Shown: piece by piece, positions 47,818-61,900 of the stretch
Layout: every line of letters starts with the position of its first letter
Numbering within the stretch: the stretch's first letter is position 1
Source of the DNA: Gymnogyps californianus
Taxonomy: Eukaryota; Chordata; Aves; Accipitriformes; Cathartidae
Length of the DNA: 64,000 nt
Assembly: GCF_018139145.2 (NCBI RefSeq)
Contig: NC_059476.1
Coordinates: 11,169,501 to 11,233,500, forward strand
Direction: 5' to 3'
Position numbers and translations under genes: made by a program
Notes under the pieces: generated by a model
The model's input: the letters and a program-made list of their open reading frames with translations, nothing else
Database searches by the model: none
What the model was told of the DNA's origin: nothing

Positions 47818-50800
47818 TAAACAGAATGCAAGAGAACAGAAAACATACTCATGCCGGTTGTAAACAGACAAGCAGCTTATTCTGCCTTGGCAGTTTCATG
47901 ACCTTTGTCACCAGTGGTATTGGACTACCTGTGAGGTCTTGATTGTGTAAAAGTTTGAAGGTCAAAGAAAATTATTTGGGCAGAAAAAAATGCCAGTAGA
48001 TGTTTGGAGCAGCCATTGGTAGCCCCTTTCTGCAGAACACTGCTGGTACCCTGAGCAACATGGAGTGCCATCTACTGCTTCTCCTGGATCTTTTGCTGGT
48101 ATTTGAAGTTGTTTACCTAGGTTGCTGGAAGATTTGGAACTTCTTCAGCTGTTCTGGTTGCATTCAGTTTCAAAGCAAATTAAACCACCCATCTTGCATA
48201 AAATGCATGTTGTGTCTGATGGCGAGCTGAGCAGAGGAGCATGTCCATTGCTTCACAAGGCTGCATGCGTTCATTCAGTTCTCACTGGAGAACCAAGGGA
48301 AATATTTAAAAAGCAAACAAACAAAAAACCCAAGCAAATAAACTAAAACTAGTATGGCATTCATTCTCCCCCATTTTCTGCCAGACTTTTCTGTCCAGGA
48401 AGAGAATTTCTACCCTGCCTGTATTATACATTGATGCAACTTCTGGCTGAGATGGAGAGAGATGAACTACAGTAACACTGAGGCAATCTTGCACTTCACT
48501 GCTAGTGGTACTTGCCTCATCTCTCGATTACTGTTATACTGCATCCCATATACCCATTTGTTTTCTTTCCAACTGAAGTGTGGTAAACAATACATGACAA
48601 GCTGTAAAATCTGACCTGCTCTGACTTGCAATATATATTGAGTCCAAACTCAGGATGCCATTGAAACAATTAAACCAAAATGCTCTGATTAATTAAGATT
48701 ATTTAATTAAAATCTGATAACAGGCAAAGACGTTGGAGCCAGCAGAATAAAAAGAGGAATAAGAGGAAAGTGTAGTTTCTGAGGTTCAGGTGTACTGCCA
48801 CTTGGTGACAGCATGGTCTCAGTGCGCCCTTCAGTACCAAGGAAGGAGTCTTGTCTCTTATAGTACTGCAATAGCTCTTGTGCTGGTGAACCTTGCAAAT
48901 GCCTCGCTTAATGGGCCAGACACCTTTGAGCTTGTTGTGGCATTTCAAGCACCTTGGAACGCTTCCTACCCACATGGCAGCCCAGAGGCTGGGCTCAGCT
49001 ATCCCGATTGCCGTCAACAGTCATTTCAGACCAGTCGTCTTTAGGTAACTCTGTCGTGGCTTTTGTTTATGCTGATTGTGTTTGCAATGCCAAGAAGTCT
49101 CTTAATGCCTTCACCTGTCAGGTTCAGCAGAAGAATGTTTCAGCCCTTTTGGACCAGATTGCTCAAAAGCAGCTGAGGTGAGTATGTGTTTCTGTGGTTT
49201 GCTTGGTTTTTTCCCCCAGTCCTGAGATTCTGGGGTTCTTTTATTTGAGAATAGTGCTAGGACCAAGGTCTTCCCAGTTTCAGTGGGAAGTGCTGGCATG
49301 GGAGAAGGTTTTGCCTAATATCTGACTCAGACTTGCATCTGTCATCCTTCGTAAGACCCAGTTTGACTGCTGCTTTCCAGTGCAAAAATACTGCGTTCCT
49401 TTTCCAGGCTTTTCTGGAGGAATGCATTGGGGGAAGACTATTGCTCTGAGGAGCCAGGAGGATTTTATCAGGGAGCTCTATCCCCTCTGACATGTTTCTT
49501 CTGCCTCTGAGCTCACAGGTTATTGCCGTACACACATCTCAGAGCATGATACTCAAATACTTTCTCCCTCAGTAAAAAATAGTGAAATTCTAGTGACACC
49601 CCGGTGTTCCTGCCAGTAGTTGCTAAAATGACATGAGGCTTTGTGACAACAAGCTGGGAAATTTGGGGTGGGGAGGAGGTTGAGGATTGCTGCTTCTGTG
49701 TGAGTTTTTTGTGTCAGTTAACATAGTGTTAACACAGTGCTCCTGTGACATCTCATCCGCTTGTGGTGAGACCTGTCTTTGATGTGGACTGCTTTGTGCC
49801 TGTGCCAGATCTTGAAGCATATTGCTTGTGCTATGAAGTTGGTATTTTCTGTTAGGAAGTGGGAGGGAAGGGTGCTTCTTTGCCTGTTAATTATAATAAA
49901 TGACAGAAGGGAAAGCACTTAACAGCAAACCCAGGCAAGTAGTGCTCTTCAGCTGTACTGAGCTCTTGAGCCCTCAGTGGTTGCTGCCAAAGGCTTTTTG
50001 CAGTCAGCTCTGTCAGTTTCTCTTATGAGGAGCTGATTTCTGTTCAGGGTGTTTCCGACAAAGTACTTTCTAGAAGATACCAGTGTTAGAGCTGGTTGGG
50101 AAGGGGTTTTCTTTTGTCTCTAGCAGTTTCAGAAAGCTGACTGAGCTCTATTTTGCTTTGAGGATCTTTCAAACCTTAAAAAGCAAGAGGACAGTTTTAG
50201 CTGAACAGAATTGCATTATTTTTTCTGAAATGCTGAAACGCAATGTCTTGGCACTTTCCAGCTGGGCTTGGGTGTTTTGCAATATGATTTGCTGCAGTTG
50301 ATACAAACCTGAGAAATACTTTAACTAGTCAGAAGCAGACTGTGTCTTCAGCCCCAGTCTTGTACCTCCTGGGATGGCACTTCAGGCACTAGCTCATGCT
50401 GCCTTGAGTACCTTTTAAGCCTGAGGCGGCTATTTCATCCACACTGCAGTGTGCACTGCCAAGATTAATCTCTGTACCATGGGACAATGCTGTCTTTGAG
50501 GCCACTTGGAGCTCCTGAGTGTTGCCTCTTCTTTGGCACACAGGCTGCTCCTTTCTTAATCTTTCAAACATGACACCTGCCATAGTATGGTTTGCCCCAA
50601 GACTGCACCTTGAGCTTTTCTGACAGTCCGTCTGTAGCTTTAAATGAATTACCTATGACTGCAATCACAGCATTTTGACTCACTCTGTAGCAATCCAAAG
50701 AAGGTGCTTCCTGGTAGAAGTATGCAATAGGAAGGCAAATGCTGGAAGATATTCCCGCAACACCACATCTCCGTTTATAACTGGTAACATCCAATTTAAA

Positions 50801-51648
50801 ACCTTCCTTGAGGCAATTATGGCATCCAAGCAGGGCCCATGTCTGTATCATGTAATGCAATCTGTCCCTCTGATTGCAGGAGTGTGCAATAAATGCTATA
50901 AATTCTATAAATGTCAAATCAGCATAATCAGTGAGAAATGGATCATTAATTATATGAGTATTTGGCAGATAATTCTGAGTAACAGAGGAACATGTGAACA
51001 GTGTTAATCTCTTCAGTCACTTTGTAAAGACTAAAAACTGCTTGAACATAGTGAGGAGTATCTGCTCCATATGCTGTTTATAGTCCACAAAAAAGACTTT
51101 TTCTGTGGTAACACCCTTTGTTGTCCTCTTCTGGGTACTGAGATCCCAAGCTTACTCATGTTTCAGCCCATGGTGTGGAGAGCAGGTCATTGCAAGACTT
51201 CCTCCTGATACGCAGTCACATACCATACTTCATTTTAAACACCCACATATTGTTGTAATACCTTTGGTGTAAGTAATATCATTAATGATTTCATATTAGA
51301 GTAATACATCCAGATCCCAGCTTGTTGACCAAATGTAAGGAGAGGGTCCCATATTCAAAGGTAGAGCAGGAACTCATGTAGAAGGTGTTTGACTTTAGCC
51401 TCCCAACAAAGCTGGAGGAGAACCCAGGGCTTTGGAGATTCTGCCATGTGCTGGAAATGATGAGTCTTTCTTTGCTTTCCTTATCTTCTATTTCATTCAA
51501 AAGTGGTGCACATTGGTGCTTTTAATTTATTTTTTTTAATAAGTTTTTGCAAGAAGACAGATCAGGAAACGCTTCTGTAACACCCAGCTAGATTTCATCG
51601 CATTTGCATTCTCTTTATCTGCAAATTTTCCAATCCATGTTTGTTTCA

Positions 51649-51702
51649 AAAAAAAAAAAAAACAAAACCAAACCCAAACCAAAAAAAACCCCCAAACAAA
51701 CC
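51649..51702. repeat. A/C-rich low-complexity tract
   Basis: An A14 run followed by irregular AACC/AAACCC units and A8. A complementary-type G/T tract occurs at 38528-38575. No retroposon body is recognisable next to either. Confidence 0.75.
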
Positions 51703-52671
51703 TATGATATTTGTCTGGGGAGGTGTATCCAGGCAGTACAGTTGACGGCTTCACTTACTTCTATGTAATCACTAGTGTAGTTCATATTCCTTAGTACTAG
51801 TTCATTATTTAGAAAAAATTGGCATCCATGCTGTTGCTGGGATCCTCCTTTTTTTCTTGTGGGTTGCAGTGCTATTTTCTTTCTTCCAGTCTTGCAGTAA
51901 GTCCACATGCTCTTCAGAAATACATACCAGTATACACTGATTCATTATCTCACAGGCTTGCATATATAAAATAGTTGTCATAAGAGTTAGGAACTTAGAA
52001 TCTCTTCTTTTCCCTTCTCTATCCCCTTTCTTTTTCCCCAAAGTGATCTCCAGCCCCAAAGTGCAAATGCACGAAGCAAGTGATCATATAGTATCTGTTA
52101 GTCAAGACTGGTACGTGGAACTAGGTATTCTAGAGAAGATACTCCTCATGTATAAAACCATAAAACTCTCCTAGCACCTTTTAACGTGCTTACTACGAAA
52201 GACCAAAACATGCATTGTGTCACAGGAGAGAGCAGAAGAGATCAACAATATCGCTGAAGTCTTAACTCTGTGGCAACAGGGAGTTGTTAACATCAGCTAA
52301 GCACCTTTGCCCAAGAAGGGGACAAAGCAAGCAACATTTTTTTTTTTTTTAGTTTTTTTGTCTTCAGTCACTCACCTCTTTCAGTAGAATACCAGTTGTT
52401 GTTTCTGTAATCTCCTTAGCACTCTTGTTAGCATCTCGCTCTTTGCTATTCAATCTGCTTACTCAACCATCTTTTATACTGACAGCTACACCCTCACGTA
52501 ATAATAACGTGTTTTTATGCAGTGCATTCACCTTAGTGATTTAACCAGCCTACTCACAAGCTTACAAACCTGAAAACACTGTTTTAATGGGACGCTGCCT
52601 ACCAACCGGTTTTCTAGTCTGTTAGTGGTATGTTTTATGTGATTACAAGATCACCTCAAGTATGGCTTCAA

Positions 52672-52708
52672 AGATCTATAGCAAATGGTATAGATTTGCT
52701 ATAGATCT
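52672..52708. repeat. Perfect 15-bp inverted repeat, 7-nt loop
   Basis: AGATCTATAGCAAAT (52672-52686), loop GGTATAG, then the exact reverse complement (52694-52708). It could form a hairpin or cruciform. The stem is too short for a typical pre-miRNA. Confidence 0.9.
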
Positions 52709-55700
52709 ATATGATGAAGAAGAATTTCAGTCTGAAATGGATTTTTCCCGTTAAATTGCAATGATTTGGAATAGGATTTTCTCAATGAAGTCACTTTTAC
52801 AGTAGAGAGTTTCCATATGCTTTTCAGACACTGAAACTTTTCTAATGGAGGTTCAGTGCACAGAGTTAAAATACAGTTTTAAATTGAAGAAGAAAATAAC
52901 TTTTTCATCCAGAGAGCCCTTGTGATTGTTGGTTCCAGTCATCTTAAGACAATGCATTTAAGTGACTGCCAGTTATGTGAATTTCTACTGGAGGCTGGGG
53001 GAAGTCCCTCTCCATTCTTCCTCAGTTTGCATGGCCTGAAGCTTGATCAGTTGCCTGGTGCTGCAGAGATTGTTATTCTTTGTTAACAAAGAGCGGGCTG
53101 TGGTTCTATGCTCCGAGGGATCTTGCTGTAGTGTTTTAATGAGCCTTTCTAGTACATCCAGATAGAGAATGTCCAAGAGCAGCTAATGCAGCTACTGCTG
53201 CTTGTGTCTACCTTGCTGGGCTCCTGCTCAGGTTGCAGGGAGTAATATGCAGTTCTCTGTGCTGTCACAGGGTTGGTGCAAACAGCTTGACATGCTTCTG
53301 TGGAAGACTGGTTAGCTTTCATCTTGCAACATTTTTGTTTGCTCGATTACTTTTTTCCATTTCTTATTGACCTTCTTTTCCCAATCCAAATGAGTTTCTT
53401 TTTTTTAATCAGCGACTACTTAAGGGCAAAACTTGTTCATCCGCTTTGAATGACTGGATATAAATCTTGATACAGAGACACATCATAGCAAAAAAAAAAA
53501 ATTGATCTATTGCTGATTGCATAAGAGTTACTTAGGTAACACATCATCCCATAGTGTTACCTCTGTTTGTCCTCTGTTTTTAATCACTGTCATCTGTTGC
53601 ATCCTCTAACTATCCTGCAGGCTCTTCAGTTTAAATATGGTCCCTTCCAGTGTGAATGTGAGGCCAAAAACATTGAAATTTGGTCTTTGATCTAGGTATT
53701 CCAATAATATAAAGAACAGCAAAGTTTTGATAGATGAAGTTAAGACAAGTACATGTGGGTTAAAGATCTGGGAAAAAAACATAACTATAGCTTTTTCTAG
53801 AGCTTAACAGATGCTGTGCGAAAATCCTCCTGAAACCATCATGGTAAGGAAAACATCCATTTGTTCTTGATTTCAAAATGGGAAAGTAGTTGTATTTCCT
53901 GCTATCTAAAGGGCAGGCAAAAATGCTGAAGGAGATGTTACGATGAAAAAGACAGGATGTTTCATAGGACATAACACTGCTCAAAAGCTGAAAATGTAGA
54001 GTGCATAAACCACTGAGTAAAATTGCAGGGTGTTTAGACTTTGCCTGTGTGAACCAGAGAAGTGTCTTTAGGTCTAAGACGACCCCAAGCATTGTTCTTA
54101 TTATTTGCTGCTCTGGAGTGAATTTCCTTTGTTGTGTACTACCCAAGGATAACAGCAGTAAACCTCAGCCCTGCCAGAGGGAATAAAGTGGTGTGAGCAA
54201 TTTCACCTTCCTAACGGCTGAAGACATGGGCTCACATTTGTTGCTGAAGGTACAAGAATGCCACCAGATAATTGCGTCACAGGGTTTAAAAGCAAGCTTT
54301 ATTGGTTGATCTGTGTATATGGGTGGCTGGCAGACTTTCTTTCATGAGCGGTGGAGAGGTGGAAAGTCTATAGGACAGCTTTTTACTTACAAAATTGCTC
54401 TGTGGACAAGGAGTTATCTGGCTGTATTGTAGGTGGAGTTGTGGAGGGTAAGAATTATCCTCCTAATATAAAGATTATTGGATCTCTGAGTTTTGTTATG
54501 AAATGCTCAGACTGATAGCAGTGAAATGTTTTCTTGCCCTGGTCTTCCCTGAGATTAGTGCCCATCATGTGAACTAGTTACATGGGTGCTCAACTATACC
54601 GTGAAGCTAACAATGATTTGGCAGCACTATTTGTGAGTCTAATAGCAGCTTCTATGGAACAGCCATTTCAGCAGGCCAAGAGTAATCTGCAAATTGCTTC
54701 TAATTTTTGGAGCTGATATGTCAGAAGTTTACATTGAAATTTGAAGGCATCTTTGGGAGTGGAGAGTAGAAAGACAGGGGGTTTGGCCATTACGCATCAG
54801 CAGTTGGAGAAGTGATCATCGCCAGTATCACACATTCCTGAGAAAAGTAGGCTTTGAACCGTGTAGTTGCAGATAAAATGGACATAAATCAGAAAATCCT
54901 TCTTCTCTCTAACTTTGTTCTTTTATGCCATAACTGTAAAAAATTAAACTTTACATGCTTCTAAACTGCATTCATTGGCTGGGTGCTTCCCAATTACTCA
55001 GTAGACCTTACTCGGTTAACTTCAGTTGTGGTGTCATCAGTGACATAAAGCTGTTAAAAAATCAGCCTTACAAGGTTTTCTCAAGGAGAAAGTATCTGGA
55101 GTTGAGGTTTTGAAGAATATTCCAACTCTAGTAATACCACACATATGGAAGTCTCCAAAATTTGGGCTCTAATCTTTACATTTTGGTTTGCTCCAAATTC
55201 TTGAAGAACTTAACTGAAGAGCTGGGGAAATACCTGGATCAATGGATTTACTCTGGGTATGAATTTGTCCTGTAAAACACAAAATCACACAGGTACGGTG
55301 CTGTTAGTGAATATTGAAAACTGCTATTGTGACTAATACTGCAACCATCCTCTTTGCAATTTGTTTTATGGACTTCATTACATTACACACTTCAGTAGTG
55401 TAGCGCAAGTCAGAACATACAGCATGGATTACTGTGTGCCAAACACTGTAACACAAACGGCATCTCCATCCGAATAACCAGTAGCTTAAAAACGCAATTT
55501 ATCCACAGAGAGCAAAATTCTGAATTGAAATGGATATCTGATCCAGTTGTTGGACTATCTCTAATCAGGATGCCTGTACTTAGGACCATTTCATAGCAGT
55601 CTGTATCTAAGCTCTGTAGGAATCTGCTGTGTGCATCTTGCAAGGGCACAATTTTTGGAAGCTGTGACCACTGAAGATCGTTCTCTTATTTAGTTTCCAA

Positions 55701-55999
55701 ACTCATCATTATGTCATCTTTGAAATACAGATATATTATCTTCTGTCATGTGACCTTAGAAAGACATGTAATTACATATTGCAGCAATAGACAGCCCAAG
55801 CGCAGTTCATTGAGTCTAGCTAGGTAAATTATACACAAATAAATGATCTTTTGACAGACTTCTTGCTGGCACTGTACTTGGCCCCAAGACCATGCTGATA
55901 GCATGTGCTGCTTTCCCCTTTGCTTGGTTCTTCCTAACTGTGCAGGAGGAGGACTTTGCTCTACTTACCGTAGATTAAGCATTTTGCCCTTCCCTGGGG

Positions 56000-58900
56000 G
56001 GAGGGGAGGAGAAAAGTGTTCACATATGAAATTAGGAATATAATAAACTCTGACCTAAATCACACCCACACATGACATTACGTGACTGCACATTCAGTAC
56101 TTCAACAGGCCAGTGCAAATCAGAACAGTAACTTTCTGTCCTTCCTGAAGTGCACAAGAAGTGACACAAGTCAGAAAATACATGTAAAAGCAAAAGATCA
56201 GAAAGAAGGCAGAAAACTGTCCTCCTCCACCTGTCAGGCTGTTTAAAGCCAGGTCAGAATGAATCAACGGAAGAGGAGAAGGCAGAAACTGCATTTTATT
56301 AATTGCCACAATGGTGAGGGTTTGTGGTTAGAAAGGTGGTCGATGCTAGGGTTGGGCTTATGAAGAGTGTTGGGTGAGGTGTGCCTACCTGCCAGGTTGC
56401 TGACTGCCAGAGTGGAGCAGGAACGGAGTCTGCACCGGTCCTCCTGGGCTTTTCTGTGACTCACCTGTTTGTGTAGGGCTCAAACCATCCCTGCTTATTA
56501 TTAGTTAATGCCCAGTGTAATGAGGTGGTCTCCCCACCCACACGCATTCTCCAGACACTGGAGTAAGAGAAATAAAGCCTGTACATGTCTCTTCCTTGGG
56601 AAAGCTCTGGAGGCAGCAGTTACTCCTGGACTCCCAGGTGCTGGACTTTGATAGATATTCTCACTAATTGTAGGCATGAAAACTGGGATATTTTGCCTGA
56701 GCAGTGGTGGGGAGGGGAACTTTGTTCTTGTTACTGTTCCTTTTCCCCACTGGAAAATTCTAACTTTTTCAGAAATTTGGAAAAAAATGGGGAATTGACT
56801 TTTTGTTTTCTTGAAAAGTCCCACAGTTTTGAAAGAGGGAGAAATACCCTCTTCCATTTAAAAAAAAAAAAAAAAAGGGAAAATGCTCTCTTGCATAACT
56901 GGAAGCTGCTAAATTCCAAGATATTGATGGAGCTCTGGGCTTTCAACACAACATTGCCAGGGGAAAAAAAAGGTGTTTTAATAAATATTTTACAGCTTTT
57001 TAGTAAAATATTTGTTTCTGAAAATGAGTTTTCCTCCACAAAAGGAGAGGAGAGAGGAGAGGATGAATGAAGCTGTTTCTTGGTGTCTTTACTTGTCACT
57101 GATGCCTTGTTTGCAGATGTTTCTGTGCTGGTTTAGGTTGCTACCCACTGTCCCTCAAGGAAATGCTTTCCACAGGGATTTTTTTAGCACTTGATAGATT
57201 CAGTTTGATATTCTGGAAGACATTATTTTTCTGCACAGCAAATAGAAGCAGCTGGCAATCCTTTTGCATAAAAAGCAGTCCTTTCTTGTATTAACTCCAG
57301 GCAGTTTACTTTCAGGACTATTAATGGGTAAAATATTGGTGGCGGTTTCCAGCTGCCACAAAGCACTTACTTAATTTTCCATCACCGCAAGATCTTTAAC
57401 CGATCATCAGCCAACTGATATTCAGCAAGCAATACATGTTTATCTACTCAGTTACAGCCCAGTGGGCTTTCCAGGGACACGTCTGTGGTTAAATTCTGTA
57501 CATAAGGGTTTGCTATATGTGGTGACAAATTCAGTTCACGTAATATTAGTACTGATCAGTAGCTCTGTTTGTTCTGTGACAAATTGGAAGGGAAATGACT
57601 GTGTGTGCTTCTTCACTTCCCCCTCACCCTTGCAATCATTGTTTCAATCTGCAGCTCTTCATATGTCAGTCAATTATGCTAGAAGTTAAACAGATCTGCT
57701 AAATGGGAAACTTGTCTTTGTTGTCTAACAGTTTAACATCAGCAGCAATGCAGTAAGTCCAACTTAACTTTTTTATTACGTACTTGTTGGTCAATAGGAG
57801 AAAATCTGCAAACAAACTAGTGCATTAAAGTTCTCACAACCCAGTAGTGAGCTGACCTTAATTTCTGGCCTTTTCCAGGAGATTGATTGGATTAAATGTT
57901 GGAGTTACTAATTGCATGCCAGAGGAGGGGCATTGTTTCTGGTTTTCAGGACATCTTCCTGGAAGATGCACTGAGAACAGCAGTGTTCTCCAAGCCTACG
58001 AGCATGTGTTCCTGGTCACCCTCGGCTCTCCTGGGGAATCTACTAAGTATTTAGAATTTTTGGAAGAGGGCTAGGAACGACTTGAAGGGACAGCCCTTTC
58101 ACAGCTCCCTTTCTTCAGAGGAAGAGGTTTGACATTGTGCTCCCTGCTTACAGCACTTGCCTAATATGATATTCTAATTAAGCCGCCTCCTTTTCCCAGT
58201 TTGTGATTTCCCCAGATTTACATACCTGAATAAGTTTGTCTCCAACCAAGGTGCATCTGAGGCACCTGTGTGTGGTTTTCAGTCCCCAGGGACTAAGGAA
58301 TCCCAAACTCCATGTAAGAGTGACATAGGACATTTCTAGGCATGTTTTTGTTCCTTCCTACTTGAAGAATGATACTAGCCAGTTCTAGATATGGGCTGTC
58401 AATTAATTATTATGGTCTGGAATCACAGCTGCATTTGGGACAAAGTTGGAAGTATTTATTGAAAATGAAATGTACTTTTAGCTGAAAATTATTTGGCAAA
58501 TACCAAACCCAGGCAACATCTCGAGACTGTTGCATTTTTGTTGCACTTTTGGTTTAGGTTTGTTGGTTAAGGTATTTCTTACTTGGCCTACCTGCATGAT
58601 GCAGTCCTGCTGTATGCCATCCCTGTAAAGGAAATGTTAAATCATGGGGCTATGTCTGTAAAAGAAAAAAAAAGTTAAATGACGGGAAGGACGTCTGAGA
58701 TCAAAGAGCACTTACTGCGAATCTGAAACTGCAATAAAATCCATTTGTACGGTAAGCATTCAATGAGGTGATTTTCCTGGTTGTATACAATTGGAGTTAA
58801 CCAACAGGCTGCTTCCCATCACAGGTTGTAGCTGGAGGGGTGATTGCAGGACTTGTGAGCATATACCAGCTAGAGCTGTATTTTGAGGTGGTAGCTAAAT

Positions 58901-61900
58901 GTACTGTTTTAACTGTCACTAAATGAGGTTGAGATCAGTACCTCCAAATCGGATCCAGGCAGTTCTGACAAAATGACTTGGTTACCTTAAACACTTCTCA
59001 GAAGAACCTTTTGGTTTGTCTTTTAACTCCAGGTCATTCTGAGATTGCTGGGTTAGGGAGAGGCACTGCTCGAGGGAGGGTAGGCAGGCAGCGGAAGCCG
59101 AGTAGGGCACGATGATTTTATAATCTGACCAGCTGCAGCAGCGTCACTGATTGCCGGCTTGGTGCCAGTCCTGCGTGGTTCAGACAGTTCATCAGCCAAT
59201 ATGCAGGCTGTCCCCTACCTGCCATTCTAGGAAAACGATTTTTGAATGGCTGTCGTCCTTCCCTCCACTAATAAGCAGAGGAAATCCGACAAGGATCTGT
59301 CTGTCCTGGGTCTTTTCCATTGAATTACGAACCTTGCTGGAAGACTCTCAGCAGGTCTACAGTAGTTGGAAAAGAGCACCCTGATTTAGTCCAAAACTGG
59401 GAATAGGAGCATGGATGTCATGCCTTGACCAAGCTTATTAGCCCGGTTGCTCTGGAGAAAGAAAACACATTTAGAAAGGCTGCTGAGTAGAGGGGAGAGA
59501 TGTGGCACAAGAACAGGAGCTGTGCATCCTAGGCAGGCTGCTTTTGGTGCTTGCCTCCCTTGGAATATGCTTTCTGTTTCTTTTGAACATGCACAAGCAC
59601 AATGCACCTTTGAAAAGTGTTGTAGTTACTCCCCCATCTGTCCCAAGTCCCACTAAAATCCCCTTTGATTCCTAAGGACCAGCAGAAAAGCCAGTATAAG
59701 GGTCAGGAAAGCAAGTCTTGTCCTGAAAGCTACTTTAATGCCTTCTCTGGGCTTTGCTGGGAGCTGAAGAGTGTTCAGGGAGCACTGATGCCTCAGCATA
59801 TCACCCCCAGTAGATACCACAAGGTCTTTCTCACAAGAAGGTGGCAGTTGATGGAGAAAGAAGTATGGCTGCTTCTTCACCAGCCTGGAAAGCACCATGT
59901 TTGAGATCCTAAGTCATGAAAATAGCTCTATTGTCTATGCAATAGCTTGTGGAAGGGCTTTGGTGTAACTGGAACCTGAACTCATTCAGCAGCAGTTCTT
60001 CCCCAGGCAGCCTTGGATCCTGCTGGTTTCAACATAGGCAGGGCTGTTAATATTTATCAAAAAAAACTTGCAGTAAAATATCAGTCCTTTGGGTGTCTGT
60101 AATTAGCAGGTTACTCTTATTGCACCTGAATGATCTGAGAAGGGTAAAATATGCAGTTTGGAATCCTCTTGCTCTGCAGATTTCGATTAATTTCTAGAAG
60201 GAAAATGGGAGAAACTAATGGGGGAACGTCCAGCTCAACACGCAGCAAAGGCAGAGAGAAGCTGAGACTGACCACGTTCCTCTCATCCACAACTTTAATG
60301 TGTTAAATGCCTTGTCTTCCTAGGAATTGCTGGCACAGAGTACATTGATGAATTGAGACAGAGGAGCATGTTTTAGTAAAACATACTTTATAGGTGGCTG
60401 GAAAATTTCCACTATCAGTATTCTTCACTCAAATAAAGATGATTTTCCGTGAAGGAACTATATTTTAACATGTTTTGATATATTTTTTTTTTGTCCCCCT
60501 CCAAAATATTTTCTTTTATTTTTAGCTTGTCTCCCACTTCCAGAAATTTCTGTGGGAAGAAAACATTCCATTTTTAACAACCTATGGTGCTGAGCTTTAG
60601 ATGACAGAGCACTTTTGGTGTGTCCCTGCCACAATTCGTAAAATAAAGTAAAAATGAAAGAAAAAAGATAGTAGAAATGAATTCTTAAATAGCTGTCTGC
60701 ATCTACGTGCAGTCCAACAAAATTAATTGCTTCCATCAGCTGGCTAGATGGCTTTCCTCTTAAAGACGGGCCACTTTGTGGACTTCATAATGAATATTGC
60801 CAGACTTCAGTTACAAGTGAGTATGTTCAAGAGTCACAAGAACTGAACTGTCAGGTACTTTGGGGAGTGAGGAAAGCATTGCTCTTTTTAAAGATGACAA
60901 TGACTTTTTATAAATGTTAACTAACGGAAGTTTGTGGTGTGCACAGTCACATTAAAAAAAAAAAGGGGGGGGGGTGAGGTGGGAACTAAGGCTTAGAAGC
61001 ATTAAGCCTTAAGTTAAAGTTAGTGTCTTCCAGAGTTGGTCATCAAAATAAAGTTGAACCCTGCTTGATTAATTAGGAGCCCTGAAAATCAGGGCATATA
61101 GATTTGTGAGCAAGTTTAAAATTAGTCCACAGATTACACCAATCTTGTCAAAGATGTCCTCTGGTCCAGCTCCACAGTCATCACCAGGCAATCATCATTC
61201 AGGCTGATTTTCAGAGGGTTTAAGCCCCTCCACTGAAACCCTCTCTGGGAAAGCCAGGGCAAGGATGGCAGCACCGGCCGAGCCCAGGTAACACCACGCC
61301 TCGCAGACTCCCCAAGCACTGATCAAACCAGTTTCACGGTTGCTCTCTGCTGCCAGAATGACGCAGAGGTGCTGAAGTGCTGCCAAAGATTACATGAAGG
61401 CGAAGCAAGCTGACAGCGTGCTGCTGCACTAATTGTGTTACGCTGCAATAATGGCTTGTTCCACTTCCTTGTACCTAGAAATAATTGAGAAAAGAAAATC
61501 TTAATCCTGATATTTTTATAAACTGTAAGATGTTAAGAAATGCCAGCAACTGGGCAGCCTCTTGGTAAATTATGCCCAACTTTCAGGTGACAATTACGAA
61601 GGAATGTGGATCTTATTTCACTCTTGGGATGGAAACCTGGGCATGGTTATATGCTCAGTGTCTCAGTTATAGTGCCCTGGGGCATAGTGTTGCTTTTAAT
61701 ATCTGACTATAAATAGAGAGCTGCAGTGGCAGAACTATAGCAAGAGAATTGTCATCCTGTTGTTGAACAGACATAATGTCTAACCTGGTTGTTCCCCTGT
61801 GGTTACCTGAACAAGTTTGCTCTTGTTTTGTGGTCAGTTCTGGTTGTTGGGGTGTAGAGTTCACTTTTTCTAGAGCCTCTCCTCACAACTGTTCCATTTT

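Larger units (their letters stand above)
45784..55999. other. Intergenic, no gene recognised
   Basis: AT-rich, with scattered open frames (up to 128 codons at 53760-54146, minus) that lack recognisable domains. It contains a 15-bp direct repeat pair at 47783-47817, a 56-base exon-like stretch at 49128, an A/C-rich tract at 51649-51702 and the perfect hairpin at 52672-52708. Confidence 0.5.

Noticed and set aside
49128..49183. Exon-like 56 bases (CCTGTCAG acceptor, GAG|GTGAGT donor) coding a Gln-rich helix
   Set aside because: No partner exon in phase and no recognised family; splice-like pairs of this length arise by chance in 26 kb.
53760..54146. 128-codon minus-strand open frame
   Set aside because: No domain, signal, splice context or family resemblance; length is near chance expectation for the window.
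56501..57099. Long open frames on both strands (161, 118 and 122 codons)
   Set aside because: They overlap in different frames around an A17 run, have no recognisable domain, and are consistent with locally low stop density.
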